From: Tetradesmus obliquus
Lineage: Eukaryota > Chlorophyta > Chlorophyceae > Sphaeropleales > Scenedesmaceae
NCBI GenBank assembly: GCA_030272155.1
Contig: CP126191.1
Coordinates: 6,718,501 to 6,782,500 of the forward strand
Direction: 5' to 3'
Length of the DNA: 64,000 bases
The notes beneath the pieces are model-generated. The model was given only the letters and a program-made list of their open reading frames with translations. It searched no databases and was not told the DNA's origin. Positions 11,354 to 22,777 of this stretch are shown piece after piece (the stretch's first letter is position 1; each line of letters starts with the position of its first letter). Both the position numbers and the translations under genes were made by a program.

Positions 11354-13966
11354 ATGCAGGGAGATGCGAGCCGAAGCTTGCTGTTGGATGCCAGCCAGTT
11401 TTACGACAGCTCTGAGCTCTCAGACGTGACTATAGTGCTGGTGGAGGAGTCGGAACAAACGGAGGAGCGTGCTGTAAAGCGTCAACGGACAGGCGATGGC
11501 GCAGATGGCGTGCAGCATGCAGCAGCAGCGGGGCCAGCAGCACACAGGCCTACTGTGCACTTGCATGGCCATCGATTCCTTTTGAGTGCATGCAGCAGCG
11601 TTTTCCAAGTGCGCATCTCCAAGTGGAGCGAGGGAGACGGCAACGAGCTGGTACTGCATGTAAGTGGATCACTGCCTGACCCGGCACCAGCTCAGCAGTG
11701 CCAGCTCCCGTCTGACTGGGTTGACAGTCCGCCAAGGGCGTGTTACCCTGCTATGTGTGGTTTCGCACTGCAAATTGGCAGGCATGTTGCTGCTGTCTCG
11801 TTGCTCGCAAGCATCATTCACGTATGGTGCTTGCTTCACCATCTTTTACACAGATGAAATGCACAGAATGCAGCCGTGCAGGGTGAAGCCCTCTTTGAAC
11901 CACATCCACTGACACCGGGATGGCTGCAGCTGCAGCATCACCAGTAGCAACAGGCAATTGGCAGCATGGCCGTGCTTGCTTCTGATTGGCACTCCAGACT
12001 GTCGTCTCAGCATGCATGGCGTCGTTCAAGGCATCAATTCGGCTGCTACATATGATGGCGGTGATCAGAGATGCAGCGCAGCTCATCTGCAGCAAGTCTG
12101 TGTGAGCTCAGCTGCTGTGTGTGCTGAATTGTATTCATCAACCTCTGAAACCTGCAATTCCTGTGCGTCCTAGTTGTGCCTGTTCCATGTGCTGCTGCCA
12201 CTTTTCCTTGTCCTTGCTGCAGGTGCCATCCCTGGAGGTTGGGCAGCTGTTCATCCGCAGCCTGTACCAGGCGCAGCCGCAGCTTGAGCAATGCAGCCAG
12301 CAGCAGCTGCTGCAGCTTGTCGTACTTGCAGACAGCTTAGACGCCAGCAGAGCTGTGGTTGCCGCCAGTGAGCAGCTGCAGCTCATTGCAGCGCAAGGCC
12401 AGCTGGAGTGGGGCACTGCGCTGCACATCATGAGCTTGCCGCCTGCCTGCCCCGACATGCCAGCATACAAGCCGCTGTGCAATGCAGCAGCAGCGCTGCT
12501 TCAGGAAGAACTGGGTGATCTGGAGGTTGTTTGCTCAGATGTTCAGACGAAATGGCCCAAGCTGTTAGAGCTGCCGCACGGGGGGTTGCTGCAGCTGCTG
12601 TCGAGTGTCAAGACACGCGTTGCAAGGGAGAACACGGTGGTGTATGTCATTGCGCGGTGGGCGGAGGCACAGCAGCCGCAGCCGTCGCTGCAGCAGATGC
12701 AGCAGCTGTGCGACACCATCCAAATCTTGCACTGCTCCCCGCTGTACACAGCGATGGTGCTACCAGCATGGCCGCTGCTAGCGCAGTGCTTCACACCTCA
12801 AGAGCTCGCAACAGCGAACATGCTGGCGACCAGTGCATTCGCCATGGCGGGCCTGTGCAGGGTGGCTGCAGCTGCAGGACTTGCAGCCGATTCGCCGCTT
12901 GAGCAGCTGCGAAGTGATACTATGAGTGTGTGGCGGTTTGCTCTAGGCCCCGTTTTGAAGACACAGCGCAAGGCGTGGCGCTTGCCCAAAAGGCCATCCT
13001 CTGCAAGGCAGGCCGCACGCCCGCTGCTGTGTGAGACTGGCATCCCGCTCAGTGCCCTGCAAGCAGCGGTTGATGGCAGCCTCTCTCGCGCAGCTGCTGA
13101 CAACTGTGCACAGTGGGGTTCTGTTACCTGGCAGGTGCCGGCCTGGCAGGGCAGGACGTACGCTGTGCGGCTGTATGCAGTGGCGCGACACGCAGCAACA
13201 GCGGCACCTGCAGATGCAGATGCAAATGCTGCATCAGATGCATCGCCAGCAGATGGCGCTGCAGCAGCAGCAGCAGGTCATGCAGCAGCTGGAGATGCCG
13301 GTGCAGCTGTGCTGGCGCCAGCAGTGGCTGGGGCTAGCGGTGTCAGCTGCACGCTGGAGCTGTCATTGAGTCATGGCCAAGGCATGCCTGCGGTGAGCAT
13401 GCAGCCGAAGTGCCTTGTGAGAGCTTGCCATGCCAGCCTGTACAGCACTTGAAATAGTATCCAGCAGCCTTTGTGCTGACCCTGCTGCCCAGTCGTTATT
13501 CGTGATGTAGTGGGGAACTTCACAGCGATGCGCTGCACTGTCGCAGCTAGCCGTCGGCGCTGTGGCGGATGACTGACCCGAGCGTTCAAGAGCGCTGGTT
13601 GTCATTGTGCTCTGCTTTTCCGCCCACCAGCGCTGCTCACGGCGTTGCTGCTAATCCGCCGCTGCTGCCGCCCCGCACATTCAGGGTTCCTTGGGCTACA
13701 TGGTGTACAGGATCAGAGTGCTGCCAGCACCGCCCGGACCGAATTTCAATGACGGTGTAGACGGTCCAGCCCACAGGGGCATTGAAACGCCCTGGTGCCA
13801 GGCGCAGCTGTGCAGCGATTCCCACCAGCCCCAGAGAAAGGCCGACATCTTCGAGCTTGGTGCGTTCAGGACTTACGTCGAGTGTGAGCGCAAGCTGCGG
13901 GAGCAGGGGCTGGTGCACGCCGACGGCACATTAAAAATGCAGCTGCTGATCAAAGATGTGCAGTGA
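11354..13966 (+). CDS. BTB-BACK domain protein, probable CUL3 adaptor
   Basis: 585-aa protein from three exons: 11354-11659, 12223-13392, 13685-13966, all phase 0. The start is the first in-frame ATG. A BTB domain spans roughly residues 14-140: DSSELSDVTIVL, then HLHGHRFLLSACSSVF, then exon 2 resumes with LFIRSLYQAQ. A BACK-like helical region follows (about 150-260). The C-terminal part is weakly MATH/TRAF-like, ending with DGTLKMQLLIKDVQ. An Ala/Asp-rich linker interrupts it near residues 440-480. BTB-BACK proteins usually bring substrates to CUL3 ubiquitin ligases; the substrate is unknown here. If exon 2 were not spliced at 13392 it would end at a stop at 13450-13452; the spliced form is preferred because exon 3 joins in phase and completes the domain. 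TGTAA at 14224-14228 is a candidate poly(A) signal. Confidence 0.85.
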
Positions 13967-14942
13967 GGCGGTGCGAGCTGGGCTGCTGTGGGGGCTTGCT
14001 GTCGCCCAACTGCAGCAATGTGGGTACAGGAGCTGGGCTGGCTCCGCAAAGCTGTGAGTGCTGTCTGCCAAACAGACGAGCATGCAGTCATCAACCAGTG
14101 CAAGGCAGCTGGGCTATTGCTGTACTAGGGTTCGGAGGGATTGGGCGGGTGCACATTCAAGGGGAAGGATTCATACGATTTGAGTTTATTGGTGGGGCAG
14201 GTTGAACGCTTTCTGGCCAGATTTGTAAAGCAACGAATTTATATGGCTGCAGCGGGTCCTCACGGCTCCAAGATCTGAATGAGTTTTTGCATTTGCTTGG
14301 AAGGGAGGATGGGCTGCAGTTTGGGGTGTGCTGCAAGAAGATGTAGCGCCACAATCGTGGCTGGCTTGTTCTGCATACTGGTTGATCACCATGGTCAGCA
14401 GATGCACCTCCACAGAACTGCAATGCAGTGCCATTGCATTGGTGAGGTCGCAATTCTGGCTCCCCAGCCATTGGCTTGCCCCTCCTGTTGTGTACACACG
14501 TGGCCAGTTGATGGTGTCCCGCGCCCTGGTTTCAACCAGCCCGAACTTTCACAAGTGAAACTGCACGTGACCCTGATGACACAGCGGGGTGGGCATGCAA
14601 GCAAGTTGCCACGCAGAACAAGAGCTGTCAATGCGACCTACTAAGGACATTGTCATGCTGACCAGCCTGGCTGCAGAAGAGCCTGGCTGCATGAACAGAT
14701 GTGCCTGCATACCAGTTGATTCACACGACACACCACGCACACGACAAACGCCAGGAACATGATCTCTCTCTTTCTTTACCACAGAAGCAGGTCACACTTG
14801 AGAATAGAAGCAGGTCACACTTGAGAATAGAAGCAGGTCACACTTGAGGATAGAAGCAGGTCACTGTCCTATGCACAGCCGTCCATGCACAATGCACACA
14901 CCTGTGCATGCATACAACACAATGCACTCCAAACACTTCTAA
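13967..14942. other. Intergenic between convergent genes
   Basis: 3' regions of the BTB gene (+) and the RING gene (-). It holds the poly(A)-like TGTAA at 14224-14228 and a 23-bp tandem repeat at 14783-14866. No exon recognised. Confidence 0.5.
14783..14866. repeat. 23-bp minisatellite, 3.6 copies
   Basis: Three tandem copies of a 23-bp unit starting AGAAGCAGGTCACACTTGAG, plus a partial fourth. Copy 3 has a single A-to-G change (GAGAAT to GAGGAT). It lies just beyond the stop codon of the minus-strand RING gene, probably within its 3' UTR. Confidence 0.95.
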
Positions 14943-17900
14943 CTACTCCTGCTGGTGGTGCACAGACTTGCGCAGCCGCAGTTGGTTGCTGCTAGCATGC
15001 GCAAGGATCAACTGCTCTCCAGGGTACGCGTCGATGCCCTGCTGCTGCGGCTCCTCTGCTGCCATGACATGTGGCTGCAGCCCTGCTGCCGCTATACCTG
15101 CTGCTGCTGCTGCCGCTGACGTCCCTGCTGCTGACAATGTTGCTGGCTCCTGCCGCTGCTGGTGCTCTGCTGCTCCCTCTAGCTGCCGCTGCCGCTTGTG
15201 CGCCCTCAAACCCCACTTGCTGACCCTCCTAGGACTAGCTGCTTCATGCCTACTGGCCGCTGCTGCTGCTGCTGCTGCTGCTCTACCAGCAGCCTGCATC
15301 TGTTCACTGATGAATGCGTCAAGCATCGACTCCAGCTGCCTAAAGCGCTCAAGGTTCATGCCCTCGCCTGCATCCCAATCTGCTGCATCCTGCTGCTGCT
15401 CCCACTCTGCTGCATCTCCGCCAGCAGCCTGTGCAGCTGCGGCTCCCGCATGGGGATCTACTGGTACATCTGCTGCTGCTGCATGCCCTGCCTGATCGCT
15501 GCTGCTGCTACCTGCTACTGTCTGTCTGATGTGCTGGGTCGTCTGCTGCTGCTGCTGCTGTTGCTGCTCAAGCAGCCGCCGCATCTGCCGCTGCCTGTCT
15601 CTAGCACGCCGCAGCAGCTGCAGCTCCTGCAGCAGCTGCCGCCGCTGCTGCTCCAGCTCCAGCTCTATGCGCTGCTGCTGGCCAGCCAGCTCCTGCAGCT
15701 GCTGCTGCCGCAGCTGCAGCACGCCAACCAGCTGCTGCCGCTGCTGGCGCAGGTCCTGCGGCAAGCACCAAGCAGCAACAAAGGCTAATAAGCCACTGAC
15801 CACCGCATGGCCAAGGTGAAACATAAACTTGCCATACTCGAGAGACCGAGCCTCACAGGGAGAGCTAAATTGCACAGAATAACACGCGTGACGCCCCTGC
15901 CTGTGCACTGCAGAGAGGACAGTATATCACAAGCAACACCCGTTGCCCTTAATGAGGTCTGAGCACCCCTGTCACTCCTGATGTGCTGCTGCCTGCAGCG
16001 CGCATGCTCAACGCCACCCCCTCACCTGCACCTCAGCCAGGATCTGCACCGCCTCCGGCGCCAGGATCTGCGGCATGTCAGCCAGCAGCAGCGCCAGCCG
16101 CGGCTGGTGCAGCAGCAGGTAGTTGTTGGCGGCATCACCAGCAGCCACGCCGCCGGCCCCGGCAGCTGCTGCTGCACCCAGCGCAGCGCCCAGGCCAGCA
16201 GCAGCAGCGCCGCCAGGTGCTGCCAGGGCAGGCTGGCGCCGCCAGCGCCATGGCAGCAGGTTCCACTGCACGCTGAGCTGCAGTGGGGTCTGGCACATGG
16301 GACAGCTGGCAGTGGCGCCCGAGCTGTGGCACTGCTGCAGCCACTGCAGGCACAACAAGATGCAGGCACGGGCACTTTTGAGTTGTGGCAACTGAGTGCA
16401 GCTGCAGCATGCGGCTCAACAGAATGAAATGCATGACCTGCTAAGCATTTGGCACATAGCCGCAGCGTCCAACAGCAGCAGCTCAAGCATGCCTCGCAGC
16501 TGCCGAAGCCTCTGCAGAAAACCAGCAACCATGCATCACTGTACATCTGAAGAAGCGCTGGTAATGCAGGCCCGCATAGCAGCTGCTCCACGCTGATGTG
16601 ACGCAACACTGCCAGCTAGACTTTTGGGGAACAGCGCCTCACCTGGTTGAGGCACTGCTGGTGGTATGCATGGCTGCACGGCAGCGTGTAGCCAAGCAGC
16701 GCAGCAGCGCTACCCGCCTGCAGCTGCTCAACACCAGCAGAGCCTGCCCTAGCCATGTCAGCTGCATGCTGCTGCTCTGCATCCTGCCCTGGCACTGCAG
16801 CTGGGTAAGTGTCCGCCAGGTCCTCTGCAGCAACAGCTGCACCTGCTGCTGCATCTTGTCCTGCTGCAGCAGATGCACTCAGGTTTCCCAAGGCAGCTGC
16901 GCCTGCTGCAGTGCTTGCTGCGGCACTGCTTCCACTGCTGCTGCTGCTGCTGCTGCCGGCAGCGCCACCCCTGCTTGGTGCCACTGTCATCTCGCACCAG
17001 CAGATGGCACAGTCGCCGTGCATGCGCTCGATCTCTGCTGCTGTCGCGGGGCGCAGCGCCTTGATGGACACGCTGCGCACTGATGTGCGCAGCAGGTCGT
17101 AGGCCTGCATGATGGGGCCGCCCCAGAACACCACTGCACAGCACGGGGGAGCAGCAGCAACAAACATGGCAGCGCAGGCGGCAGGCGGCAAGCAACCACA
17201 CAAACTCGTCTCACCACATGCATCAAGGGTGGGATATGCACACACCTTGCTGTGCACCCTCCCTCAGACTGACAAGAAGGCGCTGTGCCACACGCACGCA
17301 AGCTGTACGACGACACGCGTCTGCATAGCTCGCTGCTGCCTTGCACTTTCCTTGCCCTGCCTGCAAGCAGAGACAGCTGCTACGAGCAAGCGATGCAGGC
17401 ACCATCTCCCACCAAGCACACTCATCCTCACTGCACCAGCGGCGGCCACCCCATGCGCTGCACCGGCAGCACCCTTGCTCTGCAACAAACAACCACCCCG
17501 CTCACCTGACACAAAGGTGCTGAAGGTGAAGCCCGCCCCGTACACCCAGCACACCGCAGGGAAGCTGTACAGGATCAGCCGCGCAAAGGCGCTGCTGGCG
17601 CGCGCATTGAGCGCCACCAGCGCCGCTGCCGCGCGCGGCGGCACGCGGAAGAGCAGGAAGGCCACGTACAGCGACAGCAGCACGAAGAACTTCTCCGTGC
17701 TGAGGCGCATCAGCGCCAGCGCCATCTCCACCAGCGGGATGGTGGCGCGGTGCTGCGGCTCCTGCAGGCAGCAGCAGCAGCAGCAGCAATGGCGAAAGGA
17801 GGATGTGCACGAGATCGGCGGTGTTCAGCAGAGGTTTGCATATATCAGGCTGCCGTGAAACCCACGTGCATGAGCAGACACCCACGCTAGGACAGGGGCA

Positions 17901-20308
17901 AGCTGCTTGTGTGTGCAGCAAGACATGGCGAGCCGGATGCCATGGGAAGCTGATGCCAACTGGCTGCTGCTGTGTCTGCAACACACCCACGATTGATGAG
18001 ATACCCGTTGCTGCTGCTGCAAGCGTGCCCCGGCTGCTCCCCAGCGCCAGCCTATCTGCGCACCTGCATCCGCGCAATCTCTCCGTGGTGCTTCAGCAGG
18101 TTGCGCCGCAGCCGCTCGACATCGGGGCAGCCGCGCGCCTCGCCCTGGTACAGCGCGACTCGCTCAACCAGCCTACCCACTGCATCAGCTGCCCACACCT
18201 TGTCTGTCCCCCAGGAGCCCAGCTCTGCTGCTGCTGCTGCAACATGTTTGCTGGCAGTGCTGTTGCTCCCGCCACTGCCAGCCAATCCTGCTGCGGCCTG
18301 CTGAACTTCAAGCTCCTCGCCCAGCGTCACCGAGCCGTTGCGCAGGCCCTGCTGCAGCTCCCGCAGGCTGCCGGCGTCCCGCCAGTCTGCTGGCACGCGG
18401 CCCGCTGCAGCCATGAGCGCTGTGTCGGGGTGCTGCAGGATGCCGGCCTCGAGGCGCAGCGGAATGAGCAGCGCGTTGGCCAGCGCCATGCCGCACAGCA
18501 GGCAGGAGAAGGCGATGATGCGCAGGTTGGCCCTGCAGCGCGCGAGGCGCAGCAGGGAAACAGCGTATGCTGAGGGTCACTGGCTGCAGGACAAGCAGGG
18601 ACAAGGCATGGCTTGCAGGACACGGCCGTGGCCCAGAGCATTAGGCATTGCCACAGTGAGATCATCTCCCTGAAGTCATACACCCTGCACAGTTGCTACG
18701 TTCAGCCATCCTGCATAGCTCGCACCACCACCATCACCATCCCTGCCCAGCCTGCCGCCTGCCCCTTTCCCCGCGCACCTGATGCGCTGCCAGATGTGGC
18801 GCTGCGCCGGCTGCCGCTCCCAGCAGCCGCGCAGCACATTGGGCACGTACTCCTCGCGCACCAGCTGCGGCCGCCCATCCCTGCGCGGCGGCAGCGCTGC
18901 GTTGACGGAAGGCATGGCCAGCACCTTCATGCGGCTGCACAGGATCTGCACGCAGGGCAGGATGATGACCAGCTCCACCGCAAAATGAGGCAGCTCAAAC
19001 TGCAGCACAGCACACAGGCAGGGGCGGCGCGGGTAGGGCAGAGCGGGAGGAAGTGAAGCGATGAGGCTGGGTGCGAGGGCAGCATGGCTGCAATGCTGCC
19101 AGCATGTACAAACACAGCTTGCTAGTGTACAGCGCAAGCCGGTTGCGGCAGCCATGCAGCAAGGCTGTTGCCTGCTGAATATACAGAAGGCACAGGGGTT
19201 GGGGGTGGCACCCAGCTGCAATGGTTCTGCTGGCTCGCTGCGCTGCTCACCATCATGCTGCTGCACTCTGCGCCCCACTGCTGCTCCCAGTTGTTGAGCC
19301 AGTAGGGGATGAGTCGCCAGCAGATGCTGATGAAGCTCTCACGCGTGACCACCTCCTCGCCTGCGCAGCAGCACAGTGGTGCTTGTCATAATGACATACG
19401 CTTTTCATGCATAAACACAACTGCGGGGCTGACATTCAGAAAAAGCTGTTGGCAGGCGAGGCCAGGGATGCGCACGCACAGCAGCAAGCATCTGCAGCTG
19501 CTGCTATGCATGCCGGATGCCAGGTGTTGAGCTGATGCAGCCCTGCAAGCGGCCCAGCATGCGGCCCCCTATCAGGTCCTGAATGTTGCCTTTTCTGCAA
19601 CTCTCTGCATGCGCTGCTGGACCTGCTTGTGCTGATGCTGTGCTATCTGGTGGCAGCAGCAGCAGCAGCAGCAGCAGCTAACCCACCAGGCAGCAAGCCG
19701 CAGAGCCCCAGCTGTATGATGAGCCGCTGCACACCCAGCGCTGCTGACAGCACAAAGTTCCACAGGATGAAGGCCTTTGACCAGCCAGCAAGGTTCCAGC
19801 GGAAGCCACACGTGCAGTACTGCATCTGCGGCCCGCAGAAGAAGTACACGTCTCCTGCAAGGACAAGCAGGTTGCAGGAGCAAGTGAGTTGCAAGCGCTT
19901 ACCTATGTTGGTGGCGGTGACAGAATGAACAACCTGCACCTGGTCACACAGAGGATCCTCACCGCAGCTTGCATGGAGAGCAGCATGCACAGCCCACATG
20001 CATGGCATCGTGATCTGAGAATCTCATCAGGATACAACCTGCACTTGCCACTCTGTGCTCCACTCACCCCAGCTGCGGAAGCTGCTGTCGAACGCCAGAA
20101 AGCAGAGCATGGCACAAGCAGACAGCCAGCCCCAGAGCACGCCTCTCCGGTCATGGTCACCCTGACGAAGCACAACGTAAGCTAGCCAGATGCACACAGA
20201 GATTTGTGGCCAGCTGACAGGGGGGAACAATGTGCCTTCCTGTTGAGTTGCTGCTGCTGCTGCCACGGCGAGCAGCAACGCCAGGAGCAGATGCTGTCTG
20301 TCACACAT
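14943..20308 (-). CDS. Multi-pass membrane RING-H2 E3 ubiquitin ligase
   Basis: 1028-aa predicted ER-type membrane ubiquitin ligase. Exons on the minus strand: 20308-20068, 19854-19687, 19360-19251, 18999-18779, 18532-18064, 17761-17506, 17133-16643, 16343-16026, 15755-14943, all phase-consistent. The N-terminal half has a signal-like start and about eight hydrophobic segments (for example CLLCGMALANALLIPL and FFVLLSLYVAFLLF). The RING-H2 ligands are C530 and C533 (CAIC), C641, H643, H646, C649 (CSHAYHQQC), and C666 and C669 (CPMC). The loop between the first and second ligand pairs is about 107 residues of Ser/Ala-rich sequence, far longer than usual. The C-terminus is a Gln/Arg/Leu coiled coil followed by Ala-rich sequence. 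The topology suggests the HRD1/gp78/TRC8 type of ER quality-control ligase, but I cannot name an orthologue. Confidence 0.87.
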
Positions 20309-20648
20309 ATTGTGTTTTTGTTAAAGCACAGTTCTGTGTAAAGTCAATGAGGGACATTGTGTTCGGGCTCCATCTGATGATGTGGACAACTTCCCAAACC
20401 AGGCGGTCCCGCTAATACCATTGCGCCGCTCTAACACAAAGATAAAGTCATTGTTGCAAACCTGCCCACGAACGTGGCTGAGGTGAGTCCCGGGCTTGAC
20501 ATTGTCAGATGACAAGGCTACTGTTCCCTCCATTCGATAGCAGACCTAAGCAGGAGGTCCTCGGTTTGTTTCTGCTGAAGATCTTCGAAGTAATAGCTTT
20601 TGCTGTCTGAATTGCTGGTAACACTCAGGCCCACCACATCCAGACACC
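20309..20648. promoter_or_regulatory. 340-bp bidirectional promoter region
   Basis: The start codons of the RING ligase (-) at 20308 and of the plastid zinc-binding-like protein (+) at 20649 are only 340 bp apart, so both promoters and 5' UTRs must lie here. No TATA box or named element is evident. Confidence 0.6.
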
Positions 20649-21730
20649 ATGCAGACCCTCGCTAGCCAGCAATTGCAAGCTCGCTCGAGCGCGAAAGTCT
20701 CATGCAGACAATCTATGCTACTCGGACAAGTAGGCAGACGGGTAACTGTGCGTGCTGCCAATGACAGTACAGGGCAGGTGGGGAAGCAGGCACCACAGCA
20801 TCACCACATGGGCCATGCAGCAGCAGACAGCGGGTTGCTCAGCCATGTATACGTTGCTTTGCTTGCAGGCAACATCTTCGAACGTCTGCAGAACCTGTGG
20901 TGTGGATCTCGGGAAGGCACCTGGCGGGTGAGAGGGTGGCACCAGTTGCAGCAGGAGGGGGCGTGAGATTCATGCGTCAGCTGCGCTACGGGAGGCACAC
21001 CCAGACAAAAAGTGATATGAATGAGCTGTTGCAGAAGCAGGGGCATCTTGAGCAGCGCAACCACGTACAGTGCAGCAGCTGCACTGGTTGCCGCCATAAC
21101 TGCCGCAGCCGCAGCAAGCAAGGCACGTCACAAGCTGCTTCGTCAATCACTTGTCGTGGTGCATGCTGCTGCTCGCACGTGCAGGTGCGATGGTGAGGGC
21201 CGCATCGTTGGCGGGCTGGGTGCAGTGCCAGGCTTTGGCTGGTGGCCCATCAAGGCCTACAGGCCCTGCCCCGGCCTCAGCTCTGCTGGCATGGAGTACG
21301 TCAGGTACGGGGTGTGCAGGTTTGGAGTGACTTCTCTAGTGCTCAGCAGCTGTAGCTACTGCTGTTGACAGAGAGCTTACATCACACATGTCAGCAGTGC
21401 TGTGTTCCCTGGGTGCATAGCTTGCTGCGGGCTTGCTGCTGGCGGAACATACCTAGCAACGCTGCAGGAGCAGCTGCCAGTGGCAGATGACTGTGTTCAT
21501 GACAAGCAGGCTGGCTGTCCGGTGCTGGTTCATCGACTTGCACCGCCACCCTATATGCTCCCTGGCTGATAAGGCGCCCGGTGGCCGGCTGCGCTGCTCT
21601 TTGCCCCTGCAGGAAGGGCCAGCCCACGAATGAGATGCTGTTTGGCGGTGTGAGCTTGAGCGAGAACCAGCAGGAGAGCCTAGTGGTGATGAAGGAGACA
21701 GCAGACAAGGGCATCGAGGTGGATGTGTGA
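20649..21730 (+). CDS. Small plastid-targeted cysteine-motif protein
   Basis: 141-aa protein from four exons: 20649-20777, 20869-20927, 21185-21304, 21613-21730. The first 36 or so residues look like a plastid transit peptide (MQTLASQQLQARSSAKVS..., ending VTVRAAND). The mature part has CRTCG (C50, C53), then CDGEGR (C64), then RPCPG, resembling half of a DnaJ-type cysteine-rich zinc-binding unit. The C-terminus (KGQPTNEMLFGGVSLSENQQ) is highly regular and looks conserved. Exon 2 is fixed by phase: reading it the other way runs into a stop in exon 3. I do not recognise a named family; a small plastid chaperone or assembly factor is possible but unproven. It shares a 340-bp upstream gap with the RING ligase. 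Confidence 0.75.
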
Positions 21731-22777
21731 GGGCAGCAGCGCATGCTGTGCAGCGCGTAAGCTGTGGAGTCTTCAAAATTGTCTTTCACATGGGAGCGTG
21801 CTGCGTGATGTGGGCAAGGCGGCGCAATGTCGTTAGGCTGGGGAAGCAAACAGCAGGAGCTGCCAGCAGAGCAGTCATTCAGCAGCTCAGACAAGGTTCA
21901 CGGCATTTTCAACTCTCAGGTACTGCACCGCACTGCAAGCAGCTAGCCATGTGTCGCGTCAGCATGTGACAGGCGTTTTGAGACGAGACGAAGCATTTAT
22001 TGTATGTTGGTACAAGGTTGGTACAGTGTTTTTGTTACATGTGGGAGCAAAAGCTGCTGCTTTATTTGGTAGGTTGGCAGTACGTCAGGTTATGCGGGGT
22101 TCATAGTGTGCCACTTCATTAGCAGCCGCTGCTGCAGTGTGGTGTGTGAGGCCGTTTACGATCACAGTGGCCTGTCAGGCTCACAGCACCAGCTTGACTT
22201 ATGATCTTGACTGGCATGCAAGTTTTCGCAGTCATCGTTGCAAGCGTGATCCTGGCTGCTGTAAGTTATACACCATGGCGGCCGTGTTGGTTGGCCCAAC
22301 GTTGGCCGGGCCAACTGAGTGCTAGTGCTGTTTGTGTCGGCGTTTGTGTTGACGCCATTCCATGTTGGGTGGACCACAAATGGGAATGAGCAGAGCCGCA
22401 GTCCTTGTCAGTGCAGGCACTACAATTAGAAGCTGCGGTACAACTGTGCAACCACCTTCATCAGCCTGAGGGAAGCGTTACGGATGTATGCACCATGGGG
22501 TTTCTCAGGTAGCAGAAGCGACAAAGCAGAAGTTCTGCCACGAGGATATGGAGTGATGAGATGGCTGGAGTAGCGCCTCATGCTGTCAACAGGACCCCCG
22601 CCGCAACATGAGCAACAATGCAAGCGCATGCGCACCATCAATGCAGCTAGACAGTACTGCACGTGTACGACCTCGCGTCACGCGCTTGTCTGAGAGCTCA
22701 ACACGCCGCCCGGGCAGTGCTGTTGCCAAGCACCAACCTGTGTATGCAGCTGCACATGCATGCCACTGCACCAGCTG
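21731..22777. other. Intergenic between convergent genes
   Basis: 3' regions of the plastid protein gene (+) and the phosphoesterase gene (-). TTACA at 22035-22039 (TGTAA on the minus strand) and TGTAA at 22260-22264 are candidate poly(A) signals. No exon recognised. Confidence 0.45.

Noticed and set aside
13393..13452. BTB gene ending at 13452 without splicing
   Set aside because: A good donor at 13393 and an acceptor at 13684 join in phase to an exon that completes the C-terminal domain.
15198..15788. 196-codon plus-strand frame rich in Leu/Cys
   Set aside because: Antisense to the coiled-coil exon of the RING ligase gene, made of CTG repeats.
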